Shown here: positions 20,370 through 29,625 of the stretch, piece after piece
How the letters are laid out: every line of letters starts with the position of its first letter
How positions within the stretch are numbered: position 1 is the stretch's first letter
Source of the DNA: Ostreococcus mediterraneus
Taxonomy: Eukaryota > Chlorophyta > Mamiellophyceae > Mamiellales > Bathycoccaceae
Direction: 5' to 3'
Assembly (NCBI GenBank): GCA_012295225.1
Contig: WMKK01000018.1
Coordinates: 162,898-226,897, forward strand
DNA length: 64,000 nt
Translations under genes and position numbers: made by a program
Notes under the pieces: generated by a model
Database searches by the model: none
What the model saw: only the letters and a program-made list of their open reading frames with translations
Told to the model about the DNA's origin: nothing

Positions 20370-20787
20370 CGCCGCGTCGCGCTCGCGCGTCGTCGGCCTC
20401 ACGGCGCGCGGTCGCGAGGCGGCGAATGACGATTCAGGTCGTCAGCGCCGGTCAACGCCATCGCCAGTCGCCACTTTCGCGCCCGAGCTCGGGGTGATTT
20501 CTCGCGCATACGACCCCGCGCGCGCGCGTGCGCGGCGCGACAGGCACGCATCTATCGATCGCGTCGCGTCGCGTCGCGTCGCGGCGCATCAGACGCGCGG
20601 GGCGCGGCGTAGCCCATCGTCGGCTGGCGACGAGACGAAACACCATGGCGCCGGATGATACTCGACGGTGCGTCGCGCGACGACGCTGGCGGCGGCGGTG
20701 GCGACGACGACGACACGATGCGTGCGCGTGCGTGCGTGGTTCGCGATCGCGCGATGCGAGAGACGAGTGAAGAGCGCGCGCCGTGGG
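20370..20787. promoter_or_regulatory. Divergent intergenic region RING ligase/kinesin
   Basis: This 418-base, GC-rich stretch includes short tandem gcgtc copies near 20565-20580. The promoters of both neighbours are expected here. An ATG at 20645 followed by GTGCGT resembles a micro-exon, but no branch site is visible and I reject it. Confidence 0.35.
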
Positions 20788-22959
20788 ATGCGATGTGTCG
20801 CGCGCGCGCTTTGGACTGACTTGTACGCGCCGTCGCTGGATAGATATCTACGCGCGCACGGCTTGACGCGGTATCGCGATAATTTGAAGGGACTGGACGC
20901 GTGCGCGGTGATGGAATTAACGAACGAGCGGTTGAGCGCGCTCGGGATACGGGATGTGGCGGAGAAGGCGAAGATGATGAAGATGGTTCGGGAAATGTCG
21001 AGAGACGCTCAAGTGAGTCAGAACGCCGACGAGACTATCAATGACGATGCTGTCGACGTCGAAGACGACGATAACGACGACGACGGTCAAGTAAACGACG
21101 CAGATGATGATGTACATTCTACTGTTGCTCAAGCAGACGTGTGCGAGAATGGGAGTGCGTCGGCAAAAGTCGTAGAGATGGAATCGTCGCCTAGAGCCGA
21201 CGTAGTAGCCGACGCGTCGCCAAACGGTCAATGCGCGATCGTTTCTCCACCGACGTACGCACCTCGCGCATCAAAAATCCGCGTGTCGGTGCGTAAACGG
21301 CCGTTGAATGCAAAAGAAGCATCCCGCCAAGAGCGAGATATTTGTACAACGGATAATCCATCCGAACTCATCGTGTGGGAGCCGAAAGTCAAAGTTGACT
21401 TGTCTCGCTACGTCGAGCGGCACGCGTTCGCGTTTGATCACGTCTATAACGAATGCGCATCGAACGACGATGTATACGAAAGCGAAGTCCGACCATTGGT
21501 TGAATTTGTGCTTTCTCGCGCGTACGCAACGTGCTTCGCGTACGGTCAAACGGGAAGCGGGAAGACGTATACAATGCAGCCGCTCCCCGGCAGAGCGGCT
21601 CGGGACATCTTGCGCGTCATTCATGAGGCCACAGACCACAACCACGGTCTCGCATCGCTCGAGCTATGGGTCAGTGCGTTTGAAATATATGGTGGACGTG
21701 TTTTTGATTTGCTCAACGCGCGTCGGAAGCTCCGCGTGCTGGAAGATTCAAAGGCACAAATGTGCGTCGTCGGCTTGCGAGAATATAAAGTCGACGCCGC
21801 GGAAACCTTTGACCGGCTCGTCGAGCACAGCACAAAGGCACGATGTGTGGGAAGCACGGGGGCAAACTCTGAATCATCGCGTTCGCATGCGATTTTACAG
21901 CTCGTGTTGAAGAAACCAGCGCTCAACGCGCGACACGAGGGTGGATTGAACGCCGGCGAGCCAACATCGGAGACTTTTGGTAAGCTTTCATTCATCGATT
22001 TAGCGGGTAGCGAGCGCGGTGCGGATACGACTGATAACGACCGGCAAACGCGTATTGAAGGTGCTGAAATTAATAAATCTCTGCTCGCGTTGAAAGAGTG
22101 CATTCGAGCGTTGGATTCGGGGCAGTCGCATGTACCGTTTCGCGGATCCAAGCTCACGGAAGTGCTTCGGGACTCGTTTCTCGGTGACTCGCGGACAGTG
22201 ATGATTGCGAATATTTCTCCCGCCGCAGGCTCATGTGAGCACACGCTGAATACGTTAAGATATGCAGATAGAGTGAGGGAGCTTTCGCGCGCGGGTGGCG
22301 GCTCAGGAGAATCTATTAATGTCGTCGATGCCCCATCATTGTCGGCGAGAATTTCGACGCATTTGGCGAACGGCGCTCGGGATCCGCGGACGATGGCGTT
22401 CGTACCGCGAACGTCTGCACCTGCGACACCAAGAAAATCATACTCTTTAAGGATGTCAACAGTGTCGTCATTGATTCCGTCGGCGCGTTTGGATTCGGAA
22501 TCGACGACTAAGACGTTTAGCGCGGGCAGCCGGAAATCGTCACCCGGTGCGCGGCGCTCGAAAGTACCAATATCGTCGACGTCATCACCGCTCATCTCGG
22601 AGGAGAAAAATGCGTCAAGCATGACACCAGACGAAGCCGAGCGGGCGCACGATGCGCTCATAGACGTCATACTCAGTGAAGAAGACGCAATCATTGCTGA
22701 GCATCGAGCGCATATTGAACGCTCCATGGACGTCGTCAAGACTGAGATGGAATTCTTAGCGCGCGTCGACAAACCTGGCTCTGCCGTGGATGTGTACGTG
22801 GACGAGCTCGATGCGATTCTCGCCGAGCGTGCCGATGATGTCGCGCGTCTTCGCGCGCGCGTCGAGCACTTTCGCGCACTGCTTCGGCAGGAAGAGCAAC
22901 TATCCTCACGCGTACTCACCTCGACTTCTAAATCTGTTCACATACCCATCGAAGCCTGA
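20788..22959 (+). CDS. Kinesin-13-like motor protein with N-terminal SAM domain
   Basis: A 723-residue protein starts from the ATG at 20788. A SAM domain occupies about residues 8-72 (LDRYLRAHGLTRYRDNLKG). An acidic linker leads to a kinesin motor at about 162-505 with P-loop GQTGSGKT (253-260), switch I NSESSRSHA, switch II IDLAGSERG, and KECIRALD with the class-specific neck sequence RYADRVRELS. RVSVRKRPLNAKEASRQE is the kinesin-13 signature. Kinesin-13 motors depolymerise microtubules at spindle ends rather than walking. A SAM domain occurs in KIF24-type members. The C-terminus contains a helical segment. Nuclear or spindle location is inferred. Confidence 0.85.
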   Translation: MRCVARALWTDLYAPSLDRYLRAHGLTRYRDNLKGLDACAVMELTNERLSALGIRDVAEKAKMMKMVREMSRDAQVSQNADETINDDAVDVEDDDNDDDGQVNDADDDVHSTVAQADVCENGSASAKVVEMESSPRADVVADASPNGQCAIVSPPTYAPRASKIRVSVRKRPLNAKEASRQERDICTTDNPSELIVWEPKVKVDLSRYVERHAFAFDHVYNECASNDDVYESEVRPLVEFVLSRAYATCFAYGQTGSGKTYTMQPLPGRAARDILRVIHEATDHNHGLASLELWVSAFEIYGGRVFDLLNARRKLRVLEDSKAQMCVVGLREYKVDAAETFDRLVEHSTKARCVGSTGANSESSRSHAILQLVLKKPALNARHEGGLNAGEPTSETFGKLSFIDLAGSERGADTTDNDRQTRIEGAEINKSLLALKECIRALDSGQSHVPFRGSKLTEVLRDSFLGDSRTVMIANISPAAGSCEHTLNTLRYADRVRELSRAGGGSGESINVVDAPSLSARISTHLANGARDPRTMAFVPRTSAPATPRKSYSLRMSTVSSLIPSARLDSESTTKTFSAGSRKSSPGARRSKVPISSTSSPLISEEKNASSMTPDEAERAHDALIDVILSEEDAIIAEHRAHIERSMDVVKTEMEFLARVDKPGSAVDVYVDELDAILAERADDVARLRARVEHFRALLRQEEQLSSRVLTSTSKSVHIPIEA

Positions 22960-23043
22960 GAATACACTCCAAGCTCACGCTCATTACGACTACACTATAT
23001 TCAACTCCTTGTTAAATGGCTACCGGTACAGTAAATACAGCTA
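22960..23043. other. Convergent 3' intergenic region
   Basis: A short AT-richer gap separates the stop codons of the kinesin and the PotD-like gene. No gene was seen. Confidence 0.4.
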
Positions 23044-24444
23044 CTATCTTTTCCCTCGATGCGCTTTCGACATGGCTACGTATTGCGAGCGCACTCGATC
23101 GTTCAGTGGCAGTTGAAACTCACTCATTCGCCACACTGAATCGGGCGGAATCCATCCTTTGAGCATATCTCCTTCACCGCCAAGCACTGGGCGCGCCACG
23201 GATGGGTAACGCGCATATCCAGCTTCGATACCCGAGCCGTCGTACATCAACGGTGAAATGCCTCCTTTCAATCCGACGCGCATGTTCACCCGTGCGGGTT
23301 GCAAAGTGTACTCAATCCATTGCTCGATCGCAGGCGACGGAAGTCCACTCTTCTTGCTTAACGTTGCACTCGGAACGACCCATATGTCGCTCCAAAGCGA
23401 CGTTCCCGATTCCGGAACGACGAGTCCTATTAAATTGGACCGCCGCGCCACGGAAAATATATCCTCCGACGGCCCGACGACAACCGCACAATCGCCGCAC
23501 GCAAGTGCCTGTAAATATTGCAAGTCATCGAAAATTTTCACGTTCGACCGTAAGGTGCTCACGCGCTGACTTACTCGTCCGTCGACGCCGCCCACGTCTG
23601 TGGCGTTCATGGACATTCCTTCCGCCTTCAGCGCCGCGCTCAGCACTAGCCTCGGCGCGTTCGGCATACCAATCAACCCTTTCAGTCGCGGGTCGAATAA
23701 ATCGCTCCAATCGCGCGGCGGAGGTACGCCTTTCGGGAGTTTATCCTTTCTATACGCCAACATTGAACACCCAAACCGATACGGCGCGCCGTACACCTCG
23801 CCGCTCGTGCTCATCGCACCACTTCTCGGATCTCTCCTCACGAGCGCTTGCCATATCGGAGACAACCCATTATACCACGCCGAGCGTTCGCACGATCCGA
23901 GCGGTAATATAAGCCCATTCGAAATCGCCGGAGCCAGCCACTCGTCGCCGAGCGTACACACGTCTACGTTTTTAATCTTCTTCCCTCCAGACGCCATCGC
24001 ACTGTACACATCCGCCACCGACGGCGCAGTCTTCACGTTCAATTTCACTCTCTTCCCTTGCGTCGATGAGAACTCGCGGGCGGCGGCGCTATTAATCGAC
24101 TGTCGTAACGCCAACACGTCGAGCGGCACGTCAAACGCGTACGCCGACGCTCGCCCGCCTTCATACGCAATATCCGTCACCGCCGACGCCGCGCGCGCGG
24201 TTGACCACACGAACGACGCCGTGGACGTCACGAGCGCCGACCGCCGCGACGTCACGCGCGCGTCCGCCCGACTCGGCGCGTGATTGTCTCGCGAATCCAC
24301 TGCAAAGCCTTCACCCACGACATTACAATCATCGCGCTCGCGCGGCGCGCTCGCGCGCCTCTGCGCGCCGCGCGCCCCACGCCGCGCGCGCACGTCACGC
24401 GAGCGCACATTCGCGCGCGCATCCAGCGCGCTCGCGAGCGCCAT
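23044..24444 (-). CDS. PotD-like extracellular solute-binding protein, thylakoid-targeted
   Basis: A 466-residue protein starts from the ATG at 24444. The first 65 residues are Arg/Ala-rich (plastid transit-like). They lead to a twin-arginine segment (R67 R68, then SALVTSTASFVWST) ending in ARAASA at about residue 88, the layout of a thylakoid Tat signal with an AxA cleavage site. The mature part resembles bacterial spermidine/putrescine-binding proteins (PotD-type SBP fold): VYGAPYRFGCSMLAYRKDKL and PRLKGLIGMPNAP are conserved-looking. In bacteria these deliver polyamines to an ABC importer; no importer genes are in the window. Function in the plastid lumen is unknown. It is head to head with a LysA-type gene. 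Confidence 0.75.
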   Translation of the reverse strand: MALASALDARANVRSRDVRARRGARGAQRRASAPRERDDCNVVGEGFAVDSRDNHAPSRADARVTSRRSALVTSTASFVWSTARAASAVTDIAYEGGRASAYAFDVPLDVLALRQSINSAAAREFSSTQGKRVKLNVKTAPSVADVYSAMASGGKKIKNVDVCTLGDEWLAPAISNGLILPLGSCERSAWYNGLSPIWQALVRRDPRSGAMSTSGEVYGAPYRFGCSMLAYRKDKLPKGVPPPRDWSDLFDPRLKGLIGMPNAPRLVLSAALKAEGMSMNATDVGGVDGRVSQRVSTLRSNVKIFDDLQYLQALACGDCAVVVGPSEDIFSVARRSNLIGLVVPESGTSLWSDIWVVPSATLSKKSGLPSPAIEQWIEYTLQPARVNMRVGLKGGISPLMYDGSGIEAGYARYPSVARPVLGGEGDMLKGWIPPDSVWRMSEFQLPLNDRVRSQYVAMSKAHRGKR

Positions 24445-24551
24445 CGCGTCGGTGGCGGCTCCGATGCGCGCCAGTGTGAGGTTTACCCGCGCACCTCCAA
24501 CCCACATACACCGACGCGCGCGACGCTCACGCGCGTTCCATCGGGTCAAAC
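24445..24551. promoter_or_regulatory. Short shared promoter PotD-like/LysA-like
   Basis: Only 107 bases separate the two divergent starts, so their transcription is probably linked. The stretch is GC-rich without a clear TATA. Confidence 0.4.
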
Positions 24552-25997
24552 ATGCTCGCACGCGCATCTGTACTGTCGTCGACTCTTTCTGACGCGCGCG
24601 CGATGACGCAATCGTCGCATGTGGCGTCGAGAACGTCGCGAGTGACGATGTTGGGGCATGGTCGAGGGCGTCGTCATCACCAGCGCTCTGGCGCGCGCAC
24701 GGTCGTGCGCGCGACCGCGGCGGATGGTAGAATTGAAACATTGCGTTTCTTGACCCCTGCTGACGCGGCCAAGGTGAAGGCGACGTTTGGCACGCCGACG
24801 TACGTGTACGATCGCGCGACGTTGGTCGCGCAAGCCGACGCGGCCAAGGCGTTTCCTAACGCATTCGGCTTAACCGTGCGCTACGCCATGAAAGCATCGC
24901 CGAATAAGGCTATTTTGAAGATTTTCAAAGCTCGTGGGTTGAACATCGACGCGAGTTCTGGGTATGAGTGCGAACGGGCGATGCGCGCGGGGTTCGCGGC
25001 GGAGGACATATCGCTGTCTTCGCAAGAGCTCCCGACGTTTTTCCCGGATTTAGTCAAGCAAGGGGTGAAAGTTAATGCGTGCTCGTTGAGTCAGTTGGAG
25101 AGATTCGGTGAGGTTTTCCCTGGGGGCGAGGTTGGCGTGCGATTCAACCCTGGTTTAGGAAGCGGGGGCACGGGGAAGACGAATGTCGGCGGCCCGAGCT
25201 CGAGTTTCGGAATTTGGTACGAATCGTTACCCAAGGTGAAGGAGATCGTAGAGAAGTACAAACTCAAGGTGGTGCGCATTCACACGCACATTGGCAGTGG
25301 AAGTGATCCCGCAGTGTGGCAAAAGGTGAGTGGGATGTCGCTCGATTTGTGCCGGGAATTCCCGGGTGTGACGACGTTAAACTTGGGCGGTGGCTACAAG
25401 GTTGGACGCATGTCATATGAAAAATCCACCGATTTGCAAGTCGTCGGCGTGCCGGTGAAGGAAGCGTTCGAGGCGTTCGCCAAGGACACCGGTCGTCAAT
25501 TGAAACTTGAAATTGAGCCGGGTACGTTTTTGTTGGCCAACTCGTGCGCTGTCGTGACGTCGGTGCAAGACAAGGTTGTCACCGGTACCTCCGAAGGTCA
25601 CACGTTCTTGAAGCTCGACATGGGTATGACCGAGGTCTTGCGCCCTTCGCTCTATGGCTCGCAACACCCGCTCGTGTCCGTGAGCGCTGCAGGCACTTTA
25701 CCGACCACCACCGCGGATTACGTCGTCGTCGGTCACTGCTGCGAATCGGGTGATTTACTCACTCCTGCCCCGGATGAGCCGGAAACCATCAGCGAGCGCA
25801 CCATGGGCGAAGTTAACATCGGCGACCTGATCGTCATCGAAGGTTCTGGCGCGTACTGCGCCGGTATGAGCTCGAAAAACTACAACTCCTTCCCCGAAGC
25901 GCCCGAAGTCATGAAGCTCGAAGACGGCTCCTTTGCGCTCATCCGACAAAAGCAAACGCTCGATCAAATCTTGGCCAACGAGTGTGACATTGCGTAA
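24552..25997 (+). CDS. lysA: Diaminopimelate decarboxylase-like, E. coli LysA type, plastid
   Basis: A 481-residue fold-type III PLP enzyme starts at 24552 (alternative 24603). Its first 55 residues are a Ser/Arg-rich transit-like leader. PLP lysine is K114 (YAMKASPN), THIGSG lies near 245-250, and the catalytic Cys block CCESGD is at about 396-401. [20 protein letters not shown], the CESGD spacing and [12 protein letters not shown] resemble E. coli-type LysA rather than the plant enzyme, whose C-terminal block reads differently. Canonical reaction: meso-2,6-diaminopimelate to L-lysine. A related activity such as a polyamine-pathway decarboxylase is possible given the divergent PotD-like neighbour. 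No intron is seen. Confidence 0.8.
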   Translation: MLARASVLSSTLSDARAMTQSSHVASRTSRVTMLGHGRGRRHHQRSGARTVVRATAADGRIETLRFLTPADAAKVKATFGTPTYVYDRATLVAQADAAKAFPNAFGLTVRYAMKASPNKAILKIFKARGLNIDASSGYECERAMRAGFAAEDISLSSQELPTFFPDLVKQGVKVNACSLSQLERFGEVFPGGEVGVRFNPGLGSGGTGKTNVGGPSSSFGIWYESLPKVKEIVEKYKLKVVRIHTHIGSGSDPAVWQKVSGMSLDLCREFPGVTTLNLGGGYKVGRMSYEKSTDLQVVGVPVKEAFEAFAKDTGRQLKLEIEPGTFLLANSCAVVTSVQDKVVTGTSEGHTFLKLDMGMTEVLRPSLYGSQHPLVSVSAAGTLPTTTADYVVVGHCCESGDLLTPAPDEPETISERTMGEVNIGDLIVIEGSGAYCAGMSSKNYNSFPEAPEVMKLEDGSFALIRQKQTLDQILANECDIA

Positions 25998-26130
25998 TTA
26001 TTACACATCGCATCGTCGTCCTCCGTCGTTCTCGTCGCACGCCATACGCGTCGCGACGTGATAATCATTTAATTTAATTCACGACGTCAACGCTACCCGC
26101 GTCCTCACTCTCAGACGCCCAGCCTTTCCG
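25998..26130. other. Intergenic gap, tandem plus-strand genes
   Basis: This 133-base stretch contains an AT-rich block near 26065-26075. It probably holds the 3' flank of lysA and the promoter of the metalloprotease-like gene. Confidence 0.35.
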
Positions 26131-27156
26131 ATGCGCACCGCGACATCCCCCGCGTATCTCGCCCCGCGCGCCGCGCGCCGTCACGCCCCGCGACCGCCCA
26201 CCCGCGCGCGCGTCGCCGCGCCCATCCGCGCCGCCGCGTCCGATGCCTACGGCGCCATCGACGTCGCCTTGGCCAAAGTCAAACAGCTCCCACCCTCCGA
26301 ACGACCCGAGGAACTCGAACGCGCCACCGTCGTCGTGCGCGACGCCCTGAACGCGATGAAAGTCACGTCCACCGTCGCGGTGTGGGACTCGGTCGGCGCA
26401 AAGCTCGAACGCAAGAACGTGTTCCCGCGCGAGTTTTCGCAGGTTGGCGTGCGGAACGCCGAATCCATCGGGCGTCCGAGCGACACCAACGACGCGAAAT
26501 TCATGCTCGCCGTGACCATGTCCACGAGCGCGTTGGCTGTCGTCGTCGGTGCGACGTTGCCCGGGGACTGGGGCGCGTTTGGCGCGTATTTAATTGGTGG
26601 GATTTCGCTCGCGGTGCTCGCCGTCGGGAGCACCGCGCCCGGGTTGCTCAAGGTTGCCGTGGACAGGTTCTCGCGGATTAATCCCGAGTATCGCCGACGC
26701 ATCGCGCGTCACGAGGCGGGGCATTTTTTGGTTGGGTACGTCATGGGCGTTCCCGTGGGGTCGTACGATTTAGGCATTGATTCCTCCCACGTGAATTTTT
26801 TGGAAGCGAAGCTCGAGCGGAAAATTTTCCAAGGCGAGAAATTGTCCCAGGAGGAGGTTTTACCGCTCGCGGTGATTAGCATGTCGGGCGTCGCCGCCGA
26901 GGCGGTTGAGTTTGACGAGGTCATGGGTCAAACTGCGGATTTGTATGATCTTCAGCGCATATTGAACCGGGTGAATCCCAAGTTGAGCGACGCGCAGCAA
27001 CAACAGACGACGCGGTGGGCGGTGTGGTACGCGGCGAGCATTTTAAAGACGCATCGCGGGGCGTGGGACGCGTTGACGGAGAAGATGCAAGAGGGCGCGC
27101 CCGTGATTGAGTGCTTGAAGGCGATTGAAAATGCGCCCAAGGTTGAGGTCAACTAA
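26131..27156 (+). CDS. FtsH-like M41 metalloprotease domain protein without AAA ATPase, plastid
   Basis: A 341-residue protein begins with an Arg/Pro-rich leader of about 35 residues, consistent with plastid import. Two hydrophobic stretches (about 124-142 and 152-175) suggest membrane insertion. The zinc motif HEAGH is at 194-198 (RRIARHEAGHFLVGYVMGVPV). A third ligand candidate lies in the region near residues 255-275 (AAEAVEF and TADLYDLQR). No Walker motif or AAA domain is present, unlike true FtsH. Similar plant plastid proteins with HEAGH but no ATPase exist; whether this one is proteolytic is uncertain. The gene follows lysA in the same orientation and converges on the Vms1 gene. Confidence 0.7.
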   Translation: MRTATSPAYLAPRAARRHAPRPPTRARVAAPIRAAASDAYGAIDVALAKVKQLPPSERPEELERATVVVRDALNAMKVTSTVAVWDSVGAKLERKNVFPREFSQVGVRNAESIGRPSDTNDAKFMLAVTMSTSALAVVVGATLPGDWGAFGAYLIGGISLAVLAVGSTAPGLLKVAVDRFSRINPEYRRRIARHEAGHFLVGYVMGVPVGSYDLGIDSSHVNFLEAKLERKIFQGEKLSQEEVLPLAVISMSGVAAEAVEFDEVMGQTADLYDLQRILNRVNPKLSDAQQQQTTRWAVWYAASILKTHRGAWDALTEKMQEGAPVIECLKAIENAPKVEVN

Positions 27157-27337
27157 TATGCTATTGCTGTTCTACTACTATGGTACAGTTGGTACACTAA
27201 AGAATTATTTAATCATCATTGTATCCTTGCGTTTGCGTTCACCTAAAGCGCGGATGTTTGCGTTTGTCTTTGCCCGTGCGGTGCTTTGCGTGACGACGAC
27301 GAGTGCCGCGGCGGTGAATGCGAGTTTTGAAATGACA
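27157..27337. other. Convergent 3' intergenic region
   Basis: This 181-base stretch between stop codons of converging genes is AT-richer than its surroundings. No gene was seen. Confidence 0.4.
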
Positions 27338-29388
27338 TCAAAGCGAAGCGCCGTCGCCGCCGTACGAACCACCGCCAAACGTAGTCGAGTCACGAAAGTG
27401 GCCGACGCCGCCGAGCGCGCCGAGGGGTGCTTTTTTAGCCGCCTCGAGCGCTTGCATGCGTCTTTCTGCTGCGAGCGCCTTAAGTTAGTAAGAGTTAGTA
27501 CACGACGACGAGGACGACGAGGACGGCGCGAAAGGCACGTGTAGGAATGACAATTCGAGACGAGTCGTGACGTACCATTTGTTCGCGTCTGTCGTTCGCG
27601 GCTTTATCCACTTTGTCCATCAGCGCCGCCGACTTCTTCGCGCCCGGCTCGTCAGTCGGCGGCGGCGCCGTCTTTGCCAACAACGCCGCCGCGCTCGACT
27701 CTTTCTTTCTGCGTTCTTTTTGAGACTTTTTGCGTTCCTTTTCTTTCGCCTTGCGCGCGGCTTCGTACTCGGCTTCCTTGGCCGCGTGCTTGGCTTGCAA
27801 ATCCTCCGTCAACGCGCTCGGCACCGCGGCGGCGCCGCTCCAATCCCATGCGTCTGGTATGCGCGCCATCGCGCGACGGAACGCATCGCGCGTTTCGCGA
27901 GTCTTGCTCATCACATACGGAGGTTTACCGCGATAGACCTCGGTGGGGTCGGCGGCGGCATCCATTAAAAGAGCAAAAACGCGTTCGGCGTCGCCCGCGC
28001 GCGCGGCGGCGTGTAATTCGGGCTCCGGTAATTCAGGCTCGACCGGCGCTTCCACAACGGGTTCCGGCGCAGGCTTGGGCTTAGCAGCGACGATAAATTT
28101 TGTCTCTGCGAGCTCGGTCAACTCTTCAACGGTTGGTTCGGCGACCACGTTTGTATTCACCGCTGCTAAACGCCCGACGACGCGTCGGGTTTCGTTAAAC
28201 GTTGGCTTTTGCGTCATGAATGGAATGCGCCTAATGCGCGGATCTTTACGATCGAGCATGGGATTTTTGCTATCGAATAACGTCCGTGCGTCGACTTTAC
28301 TCACGCTAATGAAGATGCGACTCGCGCGCTGCTCGGGAGAAAAACAGTGCCCGGGGTTAGTCTCAAACGTTCAACACGAAACGCTCAAACGCATCGCTAC
28401 GTCGTTCCGTCAGCTCTCATATCTTAACTCTCATAGAGGACCTTGCGCAAAATCACAAAATCGAGCGTGCAGGCATCAGACGCGTTGTACAGCTCGTTCG
28501 ACGCCCGTACAACGCTCGCGCGCCGTGTGAACGCCAAATTCGCTCGCGTCGTCGCGCCGCTCGCGCGCGTGTGAAATCACAGCCACTCAATCGACGCTCG
28601 CGCGCCGATCGTTCTCTAGGTACATATCGTCATCATCCGGAACAAATGCGACGCGCGCATAGACGCGCGTGCGCGTAGACGCACGCATAAAAATAAGAAG
28701 AGTGACGCACCGCTATGATATCCTTCCAACTCTCAAACGTCGAGCGCATATCCGCCTCCAACGCCGCCTCATTCTGCCTTCGCATCGAACTCCCAGCACT
28801 CTTTATATTCTTCCCTCCTGCATCTTTAGACACCTGTCGACCGCCAGCTTTCGCGCGCACGACGTACCGAGACGCCGTCGCGTGCTCCACCGCCGCCGCC
28901 TTGGGCGCGTCCCCGCCCCCCTCAAGCTTCCGTACATCAAACACGCTCGCCGCGAATGCGCCACCCCGCGCCAGCACGATCACCCAAGGACGCTCACGCG
29001 CGTCTACGAGCGCACGCAGCGCGGAACCCGCGTCGGTCGCGCTCGCGTCCTCGCGTTCAGAGTACAACGCGCAGCGCCAGACGCCGTACGCGACGCCATC
29101 CGCGCCCGTCACGACCACTTGTTTCCCATCCCCAGCGCCCGTCACCGCGCGCAAGGAACCCGCGTGCGCGTCTGCGTCGGCATCTTCGCCGTCGCTCTCG
29201 TCGTCGTCGCTTTCGGGCTCGGAATCGTCGGCATCGTTGTCACTCGAGCTGCTCGCATCGGCATCGATCTCGTCGTGTTCGCGACGATTGCGTCGCCGAG
29301 AGACGTCGGCGTCGACGCATACGAACCCAGGGGCATTTAACAATGCACTGGGTGCGATTCGCGCGCGCGGGGCGGTGAAGATGTTCAT
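27338..29388 (-). CDS. Vms1/ANKZF1-type ribosome-quality-control tRNA hydrolase, three exons
   Basis: Exons were placed at 28711-29388, 27576-28328 and 27338-27478 (523 residues). Intron 1 is 382 bases (GTGCGT, GACTAACCC, GAGCAG); intron 2 is 97 bases (GTACGT, TACTAAC, TTAAG). Exon 1 holds the VLRF1 core with FAASVF and RAKAGGRQVSKDAGGK; the GGRQ glutamine matches the catalytic Gln. Exon 2 gives RIFISVSKVDARTLF, an ankyrin-like segment (ELHAAARAGDAERV) and a Lys-rich helix; exon 3 continues ALAAERRMQA. Vms1/ANKZF1 releases nascent chains from stalled 60S ribosomes. The N-terminal zinc finger of animal ANKZF1 was not found. It is head to head with a small unknown gene. Confidence 0.85.
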
Positions 29389-29625
29389 CCCGCGCGGCGC
29401 GCGGCGCGCGATTGTGACGCCGTGGCTGGGGCTCTGAGCTAGCTAGGGTTTAGACCAACGAGCGTTTTTGGCGTTTTTCTTGCGGTAACGACGCCGTCAC
29501 CGCTCGCGCGCCGGGATTACGCGACGCCGCACAGTGACGACGCGTATAACGCGCATACATTTTCTTTTCCGCGTCTCTTACTCGCGCCTATCCTCGTTCG
29601 GGCGTGGCGTAAGCACAGGGTTGAC
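29389..29625. promoter_or_regulatory. Divergent intergenic region Vms1/small unknown gene
   Basis: This 237-base gap contains TAGGGTTTA at 29444-29452, a telo-box-like motif. Both promoters are expected here. Confidence 0.4.
29444..29452 (+). promoter_or_regulatory. Telo-box-like motif TAGGGTTTA
   Basis: This motif lies in the divergent gap, about 55 bases upstream of the Vms1 start and 175 bases upstream of the small gene at 29626. Confidence 0.4.

Noticed and set aside
20645-20787. A possible 23-base first exon (MAPDDTR) of the kinesin joined by a GTGCGT donor
   Set aside because: The donor fits this genome, but no CTAAC or CTGAC branch site lies before the candidate acceptors at 20762 or 20774, unlike all eight accepted introns. 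The single-exon start at 20788 is simpler.
21621-22919. Antisense open frame (about 430 residues) opposite the kinesin
   Set aside because: It consists of Ser/Ala-rich complement of the motor codons; the sense strand encodes the conserved kinesin domain.
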